From a virus, in IMG/VR virus record IMGVR_UViG_3300027129_000004, positions 1-64,000 of that record: a stretch of 64,000 nt of DNA. One strand, given 5' to 3'. The first letter of the stretch is position 1, and every line of letters begins with the position of its first letter. Under the pieces are notes generated by a model. That model did no database searches, was not told where the DNA came from, and saw nothing but the letters and a program-made list of their open reading frames with translations. Shown here piece by piece: positions 45,621 through 52,845 of this stretch. The translations under genes and the position numbers were made by a program.

Positions 45621-45683
45621 GTTTAATTTGGGGGAGATTCAATTCTCCCTCTGTGGATTTAATTCATTTACTCTTTGATTCCA

Positions 45684-45872
45684 ATGTTTGTTATCTGTCC
45701 CGCATCTTTTGATTTGATTGATGCTGAGTGGTTTGACAATGTATATGAAGCAAAAGATGAAGCACTTGATTGGAGTGTTGAACTCTCTGGTGAGAATGTG
45801 ATTGTTTATCGGGCAGTTGAGGAAGATGATGGTGCTTATGAGTTTGATAAACTCTATGCCATCTCTGCCTGA
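45684..45872 (+). CDS. Small acidic protein
   Basis: 62 residues: FVICPASFDLIDAEWFDNVYEAKDEALDWS. TGATG overlap with the next. Confidence 0.7.
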   Translation: MFVICPASFDLIDAEWFDNVYEAKDEALDWSVELSGENVIVYRAVEEDDGAYEFDKLYAISA

Positions 45873-46024
45873 TGAGAACTAAAACACTCACATTTAGACC
45901 ACCAAATAAGATGCGAACTATAATTCTTATCTTTGCAGTTGCATTTATTTTCTCTCCGAGTGTGAGGAATGTAACTGCAAACACACTTTACACTGTTGCT
46001 GATATTATCAGCACAAATCGGTGA
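45872..46024 (+). CDS. Small membrane protein
   Basis: 50 residues, basic N-terminus and one membrane helix (MRTIILIFAVAFIF). Confidence 0.65.
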   Translation: MRTKTLTFRPPNKMRTIILIFAVAFIFSPSVRNVTANTLYTVADIISTNR

Positions 46025-46038
46025 GTCCAGTGTTGAGA

Positions 46039-46157
46039 TGTGCCACTTGTTCTAGTGGCACACGAAATGGGCACAGACCCCCAAATATGCTAATCTTAAA
46101 GGGTGGAGGGAGCAGGTCGCACTGTCCCACCCGAGTCTCAATCTTCATTCTTTTAAC
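46039..46157 (+). promoter_or_regulatory. Promoter cassette with leader hairpin
   Basis: Dyad TGTGCCACT (46039-46047)/AGTGGCACA (46054-46062), TAATCT at 46091-46096, leader hairpin GGGTGG...CCACCC. Confidence 0.65.
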
Positions 46158-46832
46158 ATGGACCGTTCACAAGTCATCTCCAAGATTCAGTCTATCCTGA
46201 AACTTCAGGAAGGAACTTCTTTTGATGGTGAAGCAGATGCTGCTGCCAAGATGATTGATAAACTGTGTAAGCAGTATGGTGTTACAATCACCGAAGCAAC
46301 TGAAACTCAAGTTTATGATGAATCTTTCATCAATTTCAAACGTGTGAATGTTGCACTTACAACTCTTCTGAATGCGATTGCATCTTTCTATGATGCAAAG
46401 GCATATATGAAGAATGGTGATGTTAAGTCTCTGCAAATCATTGGTAGTGAAGCACAACAAATCCAAGTGCGTCTCTATTATGATTACCTGAATCAAGTGA
46501 TGGAGAAAGAAGCAGAAGTTGCATATCAAGCAGAGAAGATTATGTCTGCTCTAACTGGTGCAACTGTTTCTCGTAGTTTCAAACTTAATTTCCGCAAGGC
46601 ATTTGCAGATAATGTTGCTCTGCGTTTGCGTGAAATGAAGAAAGCAGAGAACCGAGTTCACGATGATGCAAAAGCAGTGAGTGATAAACTCTCTACGATG
46701 CGATTCGGACGTGCAAAGAAGATGAATGGTGCTAATGGTGCTGGTGCTTATGCTGGTTCTAACGTTGGTGCTGGTGTATCTCTGAACCGTCAAGCAACTG
46801 GTTCTGTGACCAAACAACTGTGTGGAGTGTGA
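46158..46832 (+). CDS. DUF2786-like protein
   Basis: 224 residues. VISKIQSILKLQEGTSFDGEADAAAKMIDKLCKQYGV matches the DUF2786 motif (KIxxLLxLAxxxxFxGEAxxAxxKAxxLMxxYGI). A helical middle (YYDYLNQVMEKEAEVAYQ, FRKAFADNVALRLREM) and a Gly/Ala-rich tail follow. DUF2786 proteins are widespread in phages and prophages; function unproven. Confidence 0.85.
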   Translation: MDRSQVISKIQSILKLQEGTSFDGEADAAAKMIDKLCKQYGVTITEATETQVYDESFINFKRVNVALTTLLNAIASFYDAKAYMKNGDVKSLQIIGSEAQQIQVRLYYDYLNQVMEKEAEVAYQAEKIMSALTGATVSRSFKLNFRKAFADNVALRLREMKKAENRVHDDAKAVSDKLSTMRFGRAKKMNGANGAGAYAGSNVGAGVSLNRQATGSVTKQLCGV

Positions 46833-46876
46833 GTTAATCTCGCCTCTACTTCACTTTTCCCTTTATTCCTAATACG

Positions 46877-47209
46877 ATGAACGCACAACTGACAATTGAT
46901 GAGTGTAAACTGATGTGGGTTGTTGGTGCATTGCAACGACTTGCAACTTTGGGTATGATTGGTCCTGATATTCCTCTGAAACTTTCTGGTAGTGCAGTAG
47001 ATGATTATCTTTATATTGATGAGCATCGGGAAATTCTGTTTGAATCTGATTTTGAGATTGCAAGTATTTTCACTGCTATTGTCAATAGTGAATGTGACCC
47101 AAAAGTTCAAAATCCTGATGATACCAAACCTCTGATTGAACTTCTTCTGCAATATAAGAACAATCGCACCGAGATTGTGAAGTATGCACTCTCGCAACAA
47201 GTTATTTGA
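46877..47209 (+). CDS. Hypothetical protein
   Basis: 110 residues: TIDECKLMWVVGALQRLATLG, helical. Coupled closely to 47212. Confidence 0.75.
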   Translation: MNAQLTIDECKLMWVVGALQRLATLGMIGPDIPLKLSGSAVDDYLYIDEHREILFESDFEIASIFTAIVNSECDPKVQNPDDTKPLIELLLQYKNNRTEIVKYALSQQVI

Positions 47210-47211
47210 AA

Positions 47212-47409
47212 ATGACAATGGATAAAGATTTAATGCAAATCACACTGAGTAAGGAAAATTATAAGGTTCTACATAAACTCATCTGCGACCAAATGGTTTA
47301 TATTCTTTCTCCGTTTGACAATGATGATTATGAACCAACGCAAGAACATCTAAAGATTCTCGACGCAGTTACAAAGTTCAGTTCTTATCAAGTTACTTAC
47401 AATGTTTGA
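47212..47409 (+). CDS. Small hypothetical protein
   Basis: 65 residues, acidic; ATG 47212 preferred over the upstream TTG. Overlaps the next gene by 8 bases. Confidence 0.7.
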   Translation: MTMDKDLMQITLSKENYKVLHKLICDQMVYILSPFDNDDYEPTQEHLKILDAVTKFSSYQVTYNV

Positions 47410-47650
47410 CCTTCTGAAGTTTAACCCCCATCATATTCCTGAGTGTATTCAAGCACGACATAAGTTTTCCAACGGTTGGGAGATTAGTGTAGTTGCTGGT
47501 CCACCGAATTGTGGTCTCTATGGCAACATCAATGAGAACAATTATGAAGTTGCAATTTTCCGTCCCAATGGAAATATGACTGAAGATGTAAATGGTTGGA
47601 ATACTAAAGAAGAAGTATCTGCGATGATGTGGGTGCTGTCTCAACTCTAG
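47402..47650 (+). CDS. Conserved phage protein (SNGWEISVVAGPPNCGLYG)
   Basis: 82 residues: FSNGWEISVVAGPPNCGLYG, YEVAIF, VNGWNTKEEVSAMM. The same motif order occurs in hypothetical proteins of many phages. Confidence 0.8.
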   Translation: MFDLLKFNPHHIPECIQARHKFSNGWEISVVAGPPNCGLYGNINENNYEVAIFRPNGNMTEDVNGWNTKEEVSAMMWVLSQL

Positions 47651-47662
47651 TCTCTTATACCG

Positions 47663-47769
47663 TGTGCCACTTGTTCTAGTGGCACAGTAAATGAGCACAG
47701 ACCCCTGGATGTGGTATATTAAAGAGGTGGAGGGGTCTGGTCCCACCCGAGTCCCATTCTTCATTCTTT
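47663..47769 (+). promoter_or_regulatory. Promoter cassette with leader hairpin
   Basis: Dyad TGTGCCACT (47663-47671)/AGTGGCACA (47678-47686), TATATT at 47715-47720, leader hairpin GGTGG...CCACC. Confidence 0.65.
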
Positions 47770-47988
47770 ATGCAAACTCTCGAACAACAACTTAAATCTG
47801 ATTGGAATGAAACAATTTCCAATCTGACTCCTGAAGAGAAGGAAATGCTGAAGAACTCTACTCCTCAAGATTGGATTAAAGCAATTTCTGATCTTGTAAA
47901 AAGTCCTGAGTTTTGGGCAAGTATTGCTGTTGCATTTGCTGAAGGAATTATTCGGGGGATTGATTCTTATGCAAATGAACAGTTCTGA
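47770..47988 (+). CDS. Hypothetical protein
   Basis: 72 residues, helical: LTPEEKEMLKNSTPQDWIKAISDLV. The C-terminal ASIAVAFAEGIIRGI is weakly hydrophobic. Confidence 0.7.
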   Translation: MQTLEQQLKSDWNETISNLTPEEKEMLKNSTPQDWIKAISDLVKSPEFWASIAVAFAEGIIRGIDSYANEQF

Positions 47989-48038
47989 GTCCAGCATACC
48001 CATCAGGGATGCTGATAGGTAGAAGAACCGTTACCACC

Positions 48039-48067
48039 TTGACAAACACCCAGATCCGTGCTATGAT
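48039..48067 (+). promoter_or_regulatory. Sigma70-like promoter
   Basis: TTGACA, 17 bases, TATGAT. The -10 box overlaps two in-frame ATG codons. Confidence 0.7.
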
Positions 48068-48263
48068 GAACGAAGTTCAGACTCAAGAAATGACTGCTGC
48101 TCAACGGATGGAAAAGCAATTCTTCATTCAAATGATTCAACTTGTGAATGAAGTGCAAGGTAAGCAGAAACTTCCTTCTCAAGTTAATTCTTCTCGTAAG
48201 TCTGCTTGGTGTAAGAAAGTTTCTAATCCCAAGCAAAAGAAAGATGCACTTGCTCGCATCTAG
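48063..48263 (+). CDS. Small basic protein
   Basis: 66 residues from ATG 48063, or 57 from ATG 48090. If the promoter at 48039 drives it, the message starts after 48066 and ATG 48090 must be used. Glu/Gln-rich helix then a basic tail (SSRKSAWCKKVSNPKQKK). Confidence 0.65.
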   Translation: MMNEVQTQEMTAAQRMEKQFFIQMIQLVNEVQGKQKLPSQVNSSRKSAWCKKVSNPKQKKDALARI

Positions 48264-48302
48264 TTCTTAATTCTTTCATCTGTCCCACACAAACAACAAA
48301 CA

Positions 48303-48467
48303 ATGCTGATCAAAACTGTTTTCGATGTTCAAACCAAGCAAGCAGGTTATGCTATTTGTGATCCTGCCACTGAACGTTGTGGTTTTGTGACTTATAGCAT
48401 CATCAATGCTATTAAAGCAGGGCAATGTAAAACCTTCGCACAAGTTCAACAACTCATCAATGCCTGA
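48303..48467 (+). CDS. Small hypothetical protein
   Basis: 54 residues: KTVFDVQTKQAGYAICDPATERCGF, beta-rich. ATG 2 bases before the next gene. Confidence 0.65.
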   Translation: MLIKTVFDVQTKQAGYAICDPATERCGFVTYSIINAIKAGQCKTFAQVQQLINA

Positions 48468-48468
48468 A

Positions 48469-48627
48469 ATGAATCAAATGTATGAAGTTACTTATCAGGT
48501 GCCTTACAACGATTGTGAATGGAGAAGTCAATACTTTAATACTCTACAAGAAGCACAATCAATGGTAGAGTTTTATAGGTCTTGTGGATCTCCTGCTAAA
48601 CTGATTGAACGTAAAGTAAGTAACTGA
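48469..48627 (+). CDS. Small hypothetical protein
   Basis: 52 residues: MYEVTYQVPYNDCEWRSQYFNTLQEAQSM, a beta-alpha layout with an aromatic core. Confidence 0.7.
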   Translation: MNQMYEVTYQVPYNDCEWRSQYFNTLQEAQSMVEFYRSCGSPAKLIERKVSN

Positions 48628-48628
48628 A

Positions 48629-48868
48629 ATGACTCAAACTCTCACTGAAACCATCTACTCTGATGCTCTGTTATTTCTGACTCGATACTTCAATCAGTTT
48701 GATGAATGTCAGTTGCAAGAACACGATGATTTGACTATTCAAGATATTGTTGATGTTCTTGGTTATGCAAGTTTCGAGGAGCATTATCATTCTGATGTAG
48801 CATATATTTCTGATATTCAGACACTCAATAAACTTCGTAATGAAATTCGCAATCGGTTCTATCAATGA
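48629..48868 (+). CDS. Acidic hypothetical protein
   Basis: 79 residues, helical. ATGA overlap with the next. Confidence 0.7.
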   Translation: MTQTLTETIYSDALLFLTRYFNQFDECQLQEHDDLTIQDIVDVLGYASFEEHYHSDVAYISDIQTLNKLRNEIRNRFYQ

Positions 48869-49008
48869 CTGAACTCATCTTTCGATTCACACCTGAAGAA
48901 CTTGAAGTGTTACAAGCATTGATTGAATTTCATTCTGGTTGTGAGATTCCCGAATGGTTAAGTGAAGATGCTTATGATTCTTTATTCGATAAAGTAATGA
49001 GTAATTAG
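48865..49008 (+). CDS. Small acidic protein
   Basis: 47 residues: FRFTPEELEVLQALIEFHSGCEIPEWL. No family recognised. Confidence 0.65.
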   Translation: MTELIFRFTPEELEVLQALIEFHSGCEIPEWLSEDAYDSLFDKVMSN

Positions 49009-49009
49009 A

Positions 49010-49162
49010 ATGGAAAAATCCAATCGAACTCATATGCTTATCGAGGCACTTGAGTATTATATTCAAGACCTCAAAAAGAATAATTGCACTGAAGCATCTA
49101 TTCAAGCATACACAACTCTTCTCAAAGAGATTGATGTTGACAACTACTCAGTCATTGATTAA
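49010..49162 (+). CDS. Small hypothetical protein
   Basis: 50 residues, helical (MLIEALEYYIQDLKKNN). Confidence 0.65.
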   Translation: MEKSNRTHMLIEALEYYIQDLKKNNCTEASIQAYTTLLKEIDVDNYSVID

Positions 49163-49169
49163 AACAAAG

Positions 49170-49268
49170 ATGAAACGTAAAGAAAAACTTGAACTACTAT
49201 CTAAAGCACAAGATGGTAATGAACTTCTTCTAATCGCACAAGCAATTATTAACTCTCAAACCAAATGA
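49170..49268 (+). CDS. Very small protein
   Basis: 32 residues, basic start (MKRKEKLELLSKAQDGNELL). Supported mainly by the ATGA overlap with the next gene. Confidence 0.5.
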   Translation: MKRKEKLELLSKAQDGNELLLIAQAIINSQTK

Positions 49269-49465
49269 TTATTCTTCAAAAAGAAAACTACGGTTGTGTT
49301 TATACAATTGATCCTGATACTCAAGAACTCTTCTATGCCCCCATTCATACAAACAACACTGTAAATCTTTCTGAGTTTGCACCTGTTGATCTATCAAGTG
49401 TAGATGATGAATATGATGTAATTACGATTCAAAAAGAACTGATTAACCTAAACACTAACACTTAA
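49265..49465 (+). CDS. Small acidic protein
   Basis: 66 residues; beta-rich, ends VITIQKELINLNTNT. Last gene of the accessory block; AACACTAACA in its final codons pairs with TGTTAGTGTT at 49541. Confidence 0.7.
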   Translation: MIILQKENYGCVYTIDPDTQELFYAPIHTNNTVNLSEFAPVDLSSVDDEYDVITIQKELINLNTNT

Positions 49466-49940
49466 TCATAAGATGAAATAATCATTTATAACGATAAAAT
49501 GTTTTAATTGATAATTAAATTAAATGTATTAAAAAACATATGTTAGTGTTTTGTGTTGATATAATGATAGTGTTATAATAGTCTTTATATCCTCTTTAGA
49601 CACTTATAAATGCCTCTAGGTCTTGTTGTCTAGGCCCGCATTATACCATAAGACCCAAAAAAAGTCAAGGGCATTACAGACACTCCTAGGGGTGGCACAA
49701 GACATATAGACAATGAAACTCCTGAGACTCACACATCTTATGAGTCTTGGGAGTATTTTGCTAGTTACTCGTAAGACTCATAGGTCTCAAACCACTGCAG
49801 TAACTGGCACATCGTATCGTGAGTCTCACTGATTCTGCGATAGACTTATAGGGTCGGGAGGGGAGGGAATATTATAAACTCCCATAACTGATAAGAAATA
49901 CGCAGAACCCAGTGATTGCAATACTTTTTCGGGGCATTAT
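49466..49940. other. Non-coding stretch with TGAGTCT words
   Basis: An AT-rich first part, then four copies of the 7-mer AGACTCA/TGAGTCT in alternating orientation (49725, 49741, 49774, 49820), the last inside the perfect palindrome GTGAGTCTCAC (49819-49829). No convincing gene. It marks the boundary between the accessory and structural regions. Confidence 0.5.
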
Positions 49941-49990
49941 AGTTTTGTCCCAAAACCCCCTATAAATAACCCTAGTTTTGGGACAAAACT
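49941..49990 (+). promoter_or_regulatory. 16-bp inverted repeat enclosing a late promoter
   Basis: AGTTTTGTCCCAAAAC (49941-49956) and its exact complement (49975-49990) flank TATAAATA (49961-49968). The right arm ends one base before the start codon at 49992. Confidence 0.8.
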
Positions 49991-49991
49991 T

Positions 49992-50156
49992 ATGAGACCA
50001 CAAAAGTATAAGAATTTGGGTGAAACTGAAAGAATGAGAGTGCCCTTATGCAAACAACTTACACGTTTGTGTGATGCATTAGATAAAAAGGCAGAAGATG
50101 GATATGATGTCGTTGAGATATTAGATTCATTTATTGAGAGTATCAAGGACATATAA
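49992..50156 (+). CDS. Small protein, possible ribbon-helix-helix type
   Basis: 54 residues: GETERMRVPLCKQLTRLCDALD...EILDSFIESI. Same plan as 41666 (strand with RVP, then two helices), which suggests a DNA-binding protein. It is a candidate to bind the dyad in front of it or the iteron array behind it. No family can be confirmed by eye. Confidence 0.7.
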   Translation: MRPQKYKNLGETERMRVPLCKQLTRLCDALDKKAEDGYDVVEILDSFIESIKDI

Positions 50157-50288
50157 ACCTTTCGTTATTCATAGCACTTCGTCATAAGAATTCGTTATAC
50201 ATAAGAGTTCGTTATCCAGTTCGTCATCTCTGAGAGTTCGTTATACATAAGAGTTTGTTGTGCAGTTCGTTATACTATGAGTATAATA

Positions 50289-50308
50289 ATATAACAATAC
50301 TGTTATAT
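50289..50308 (+). repeat. 8-bp inverted repeat
   Basis: ATATAACA/TGTTATAT around ATAC, within the array. Confidence 0.6.
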
Positions 50309-50449
50309 GTTTATCATAAAAACAGTTCGTTATGCCACTCCCCATATGGTTTGCTATTCTGTTCGTCCTGTGCTATACTATTCGTTGTATACAGTTCTGT
50401 GTGCTTACTTGTAGTCTCCCTTTCTTATACTTTACATCATTTCTTCGTT

Positions 50450-50491
50450 TATGCCCACTCCCGGTATGGTTCGTTATTAGAATCAAACAGT
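50450..50491 (+). repeat. 42-bp direct repeat, copy 1
   Basis: TATGCCCACTCCCGGTATGG... through AAACAGT; repeated at 50524-50565 with one mismatch. A diverged third copy starts at 50331. Confidence 0.9.
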
Positions 50492-50523
50492 GTTACATAA
50501 GCACTTATATCGTGCCCGTTCGT

Positions 50524-50565
50524 TATGCCCACTCCCGGTATGGTTCGTTATTAGAATAAAACAGT
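50524..50565 (+). repeat. 42-bp direct repeat, copy 2
   Basis: Matches 50450-50491 except for one C/A difference. Each copy carries one TTCGTTAT word. Confidence 0.9.
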
Positions 50566-50777
50566 AATGAATATAAAATATTCGTAATTGTTCGTTTATT
50601 ATAATAGACAGTTATTTTATGTTGTTTGTTATTCTTATACCTAACCGTTGCCCCCCCCGGTATATAATTTTAATGGGTCCTTCAAGGCTACACCGAACCG
50701 AAAACGAGAGAGTAATTGTCTTTCAAATAAAAAAATTTTTCCAAAAAATTTTTCCAAAAAAGTTAAAACATAAAATT

Positions 50778-51680
50778 ATGAATTACCCAGAAGGAACTAT
50801 TAAGACAAACACCCAAGGAAACAAATACATCAGAAAAGATGGAAAATGGGTATATATGAAAAAACCAAAAGAAGAAAGGAAAATATCAAAGGAAAATCCC
50901 AAAAGAGTTGTTTATAATTATCCCCCCATAAGATTGTCCGAAAATATGAGAGAAACTCAATATCCTGGGTATTATATCACTGAGGACGGGAGAGCATATC
51001 GCAAACCTGGAAAATATGATAGGAATGGAAAATACGGAGAAATTAATGAAAATGGGTTAATATATCTAAAACCTGCGTTCAGGGGACACTCAAAATATCC
51101 AGAACATCAATATGAATGCATAAACATCTCAATGTATGATGAAACTGGAAAGTATAAACAAATTAAAAAATCAATTCATCAATTAGTTGCGGAAGCATTT
51201 ATTCCTAATCCTGAAAGACATAGTGAGATATTACACATAGATGGAAATAATAGGAATAATCATTATACAAATTTAAAATGGGGAACACATAAAGAAAACA
51301 TGGAGATGGTTGGTTTACCAGAAGGGAGTATTAGGAGAGCAAAAGGAAAGTCTAGTGATTATATCAAAAAAGATGGTGAGTGGATTTTAATTCCAAAAAA
51401 TACACCTCCATGGAATAGGGGATTGAAAGGAGTATCATGGAATACATTACCTGATGGAACTGTTACAACAAGAAAAGTAAATGGAAAACCTGGAACTTTC
51501 ATAAAACAAAATGGTAAATGGGTTTACCAGACAAATAATCCTAAGTCTAGAGGAAAGAGTTTTAAAGAAAATAAACCAAAAAGAAAACCACTACCCGATG
51601 GAACTATTAGAACTCGTGCTGATGGTACTACATGGGTAAAGGAAAATGGTAAATGGGTTTATCAAAAAACAAAAAAATGA
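50778..51680 (+). CDS. HNH homing endonuclease with flanking repeats
   Basis: 300 residues. Centre: IHQLVAEAFIPNPERH...LHIDGNNRNNHYTNLKWGTHKENM, an HNH_3 core with a NUMOD4-like preceding part (GYYITEDGRAYRK). Four copies of a roughly 25-residue unit [LN]-P-[DE]-G-[TS]-[IV] ... K-x-[GN]-x-W flank it, one before and three after. They probably read DNA in tandem. Start ATG 50778 is preferred; the open frame upstream to 50619 overlaps the repeat region. AAAAAATTTTTCC precedes it twice. Confidence 0.85.
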   Translation: MNYPEGTIKTNTQGNKYIRKDGKWVYMKKPKEERKISKENPKRVVYNYPPIRLSENMRETQYPGYYITEDGRAYRKPGKYDRNGKYGEINENGLIYLKPAFRGHSKYPEHQYECINISMYDETGKYKQIKKSIHQLVAEAFIPNPERHSEILHIDGNNRNNHYTNLKWGTHKENMEMVGLPEGSIRRAKGKSSDYIKKDGEWILIPKNTPPWNRGLKGVSWNTLPDGTVTTRKVNGKPGTFIKQNGKWVYQTNNPKSRGKSFKENKPKRKPLPDGTIRTRADGTTWVKENGKWVYQKTKK

Positions 51681-51710
51681 TATATAATAAAAAATGCCCC
51701 TGAAAGAATA

Positions 51711-51863
51711 ATGAGAATTAATTTTGATGATTACGAAAAAGACTTGTTGATTGATACGATACAGCATCGTTTAGATACTGATAAGTTATTGATTATCAAT
51801 CATAGTTTAAGAGAAGAGATTGAAGATTTACTTCGAAAGATAGAAGAGGATGAATACGTATAA
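51711..51863 (+). CDS. Small cyanophage protein
   Basis: 50 residues: INFDDYEKDLLIDTIQHRLDTDKLLI...LREEIEDLLRKI. Helical; this small gene type is, as I recall, common near structural genes in cyanomyoviruses. Confidence 0.75.
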   Translation: MRINFDDYEKDLLIDTIQHRLDTDKLLIINHSLREEIEDLLRKIEEDEYV

Positions 51864-52020
51864 TATTTCAGTTAAGGGAAATGAGATATTAAGTCAGGTG
51901 CCGCAGAGTGATTTACAGGAGAATCTGAAACTTGTCAGAGGAATTGTATGGACTTCTGGGGGAAATGACAAGGATATTCAAGTATCTCTAAATAAGAATG
52001 AAGACCATTGCAATGAATGA
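51850..52020 (+). CDS. Small hypothetical protein
   Basis: 56 residues: NTYNISVKGNEILSQVPQSDLQENLKLVRGIVW. Overlaps the previous gene by 14 bases. Confidence 0.7.
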   Translation: MNTYNISVKGNEILSQVPQSDLQENLKLVRGIVWTSGGNDKDIQVSLNKNEDHCNE

Positions 52021-52061
52021 GTTGTCGTGGTAAAATAATGTAGTATCGAAAAAATTATTTT

Positions 52062-52811
52062 ATGGCTAAAGGATTTACAGTAAAAGCAAAACTTCCAACA
52101 GGACCTGTGGAAGGAGAGTTTAATTTAGAAGCAGCAAAGGAGATGATTCGAGGGAAGTCAATTGTATTTTGTCTTCCAGGACGAGGAGTTTCTTACATTT
52201 ATCTGAAGAACTTTGTGCAACTTTGTTTTGATTTAGTACAGAGTGGTGCAAGTATTCAGATTAGTCAAGATTATTCGAGTATGGTAAACTTTGCACGATG
52301 TAAAGTACTTGGTGCGAATGTTCTCAGAGGTCCCAAGCAAATTCCTTGGGACGGTAAACTGCAATATGATTATCAACTCTGGATTGACAGTGATATTGTC
52401 TTTGATACTGAGAAGTTCTATCGTCTTGTTGCAATGGATAAGGACATTGCTGCTGGATGGTATTGCACTGAGGATGGTCACACCACGTCTGTTGCACATT
52501 GGTTAGAGGAAGAAGATTTCCGTAAGTCTGGTGGTGTAATGAATCACGAGACATTGGAGACCATTCAGAAACGTCGTAAACCATTTACAGTTGATTATAC
52601 TGGATTTGGATGGGTATTGATTAAGAAAGGAGTCTTTGAGAGTCTTGAATATCCTTGGTTTGCACCGAAGATGCAGGTATTTGAATCTGGAGAGGTTCAA
52701 GATATGTGTGGAGAGGATGTAAGTTTCTGTTTGGATGCAAAAGAGAAAGGATATGAGATTTGGTGCGATCCTTTGATTCGTGTTGGACACGAAAAAACAA
52801 GGATTATCTGA
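52062..52811 (+). CDS. Glycosyltransferase-like protein (GT-A fold)
   Basis: 249 residues. IVFCLPGRGVSYIYLKNF, then LWIDSDIVF with the DxD-type metal/nucleotide-sugar motif (near 109-112), DIAAGWYCT, VDYTGFGWVLIKKGVF and GEDVSFCLDAKEKGYEIWCDP. This is the order of a small family-2-like glycosyltransferase. In phages such enzymes modify virion proteins, DNA or host glycans; the target here is unknown. Followed by a terminator. Confidence 0.75.
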   Translation: MAKGFTVKAKLPTGPVEGEFNLEAAKEMIRGKSIVFCLPGRGVSYIYLKNFVQLCFDLVQSGASIQISQDYSSMVNFARCKVLGANVLRGPKQIPWDGKLQYDYQLWIDSDIVFDTEKFYRLVAMDKDIAAGWYCTEDGHTTSVAHWLEEEDFRKSGGVMNHETLETIQKRRKPFTVDYTGFGWVLIKKGVFESLEYPWFAPKMQVFESGEVQDMCGEDVSFCLDAKEKGYEIWCDPLIRVGHEKTRII

Positions 52812-52821
52812 TAAGTGTCTG

Positions 52822-52845
52822 GAAGGTCTTTCTTGACCTTCTTTA
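52822..52845 (+). terminator. Rho-independent terminator
   Basis: GAAGGTC/GACCTTC perfect 7-bp stem, loop TTTCTT, then TTTAA. Confidence 0.7.

Larger units (their letters stand above)
50161..50599 (+). repeat. Iteron-like array of TTCGTTAT words
   Basis: Nine exact TTCGTTAT copies (50161, 50191, 50208, 50237, 50266, 50326, 50470, 50519, 50544) and about nine variants such as TTCGTCAT, TTCGTTGT, TTCGTTTAT and TTCGTAAT. All are on the + strand, and several sit in the longer unit ...GTTCGTTATACATAAGAG. The stretch has no convincing gene. Confidence 0.85.

Noticed and set aside
931-47769. Dispersed repeats as a possible CRISPR array
   Set aside because: Copies are kilobases apart, vary in sequence and precede genes; there are no spacers or cas genes.
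49713-49832. 39-codon frame MKLLRLTH...
   Set aside because: Its codons are the repeated TGAGTCT words; no ribosome site or neighbours in overlap.
50255-50559. Two frames of 75-81 codons across the TTCGTTAT array
   Set aside because: Their translation simply reflects the repeats and there is no start context.
50619-50777. Upstream extension of the HNH endonuclease to ATG 50619
   Set aside because: The extension overlaps repeat-rich, low-complexity DNA and has no ribosome site; the domain structure begins at 50778.
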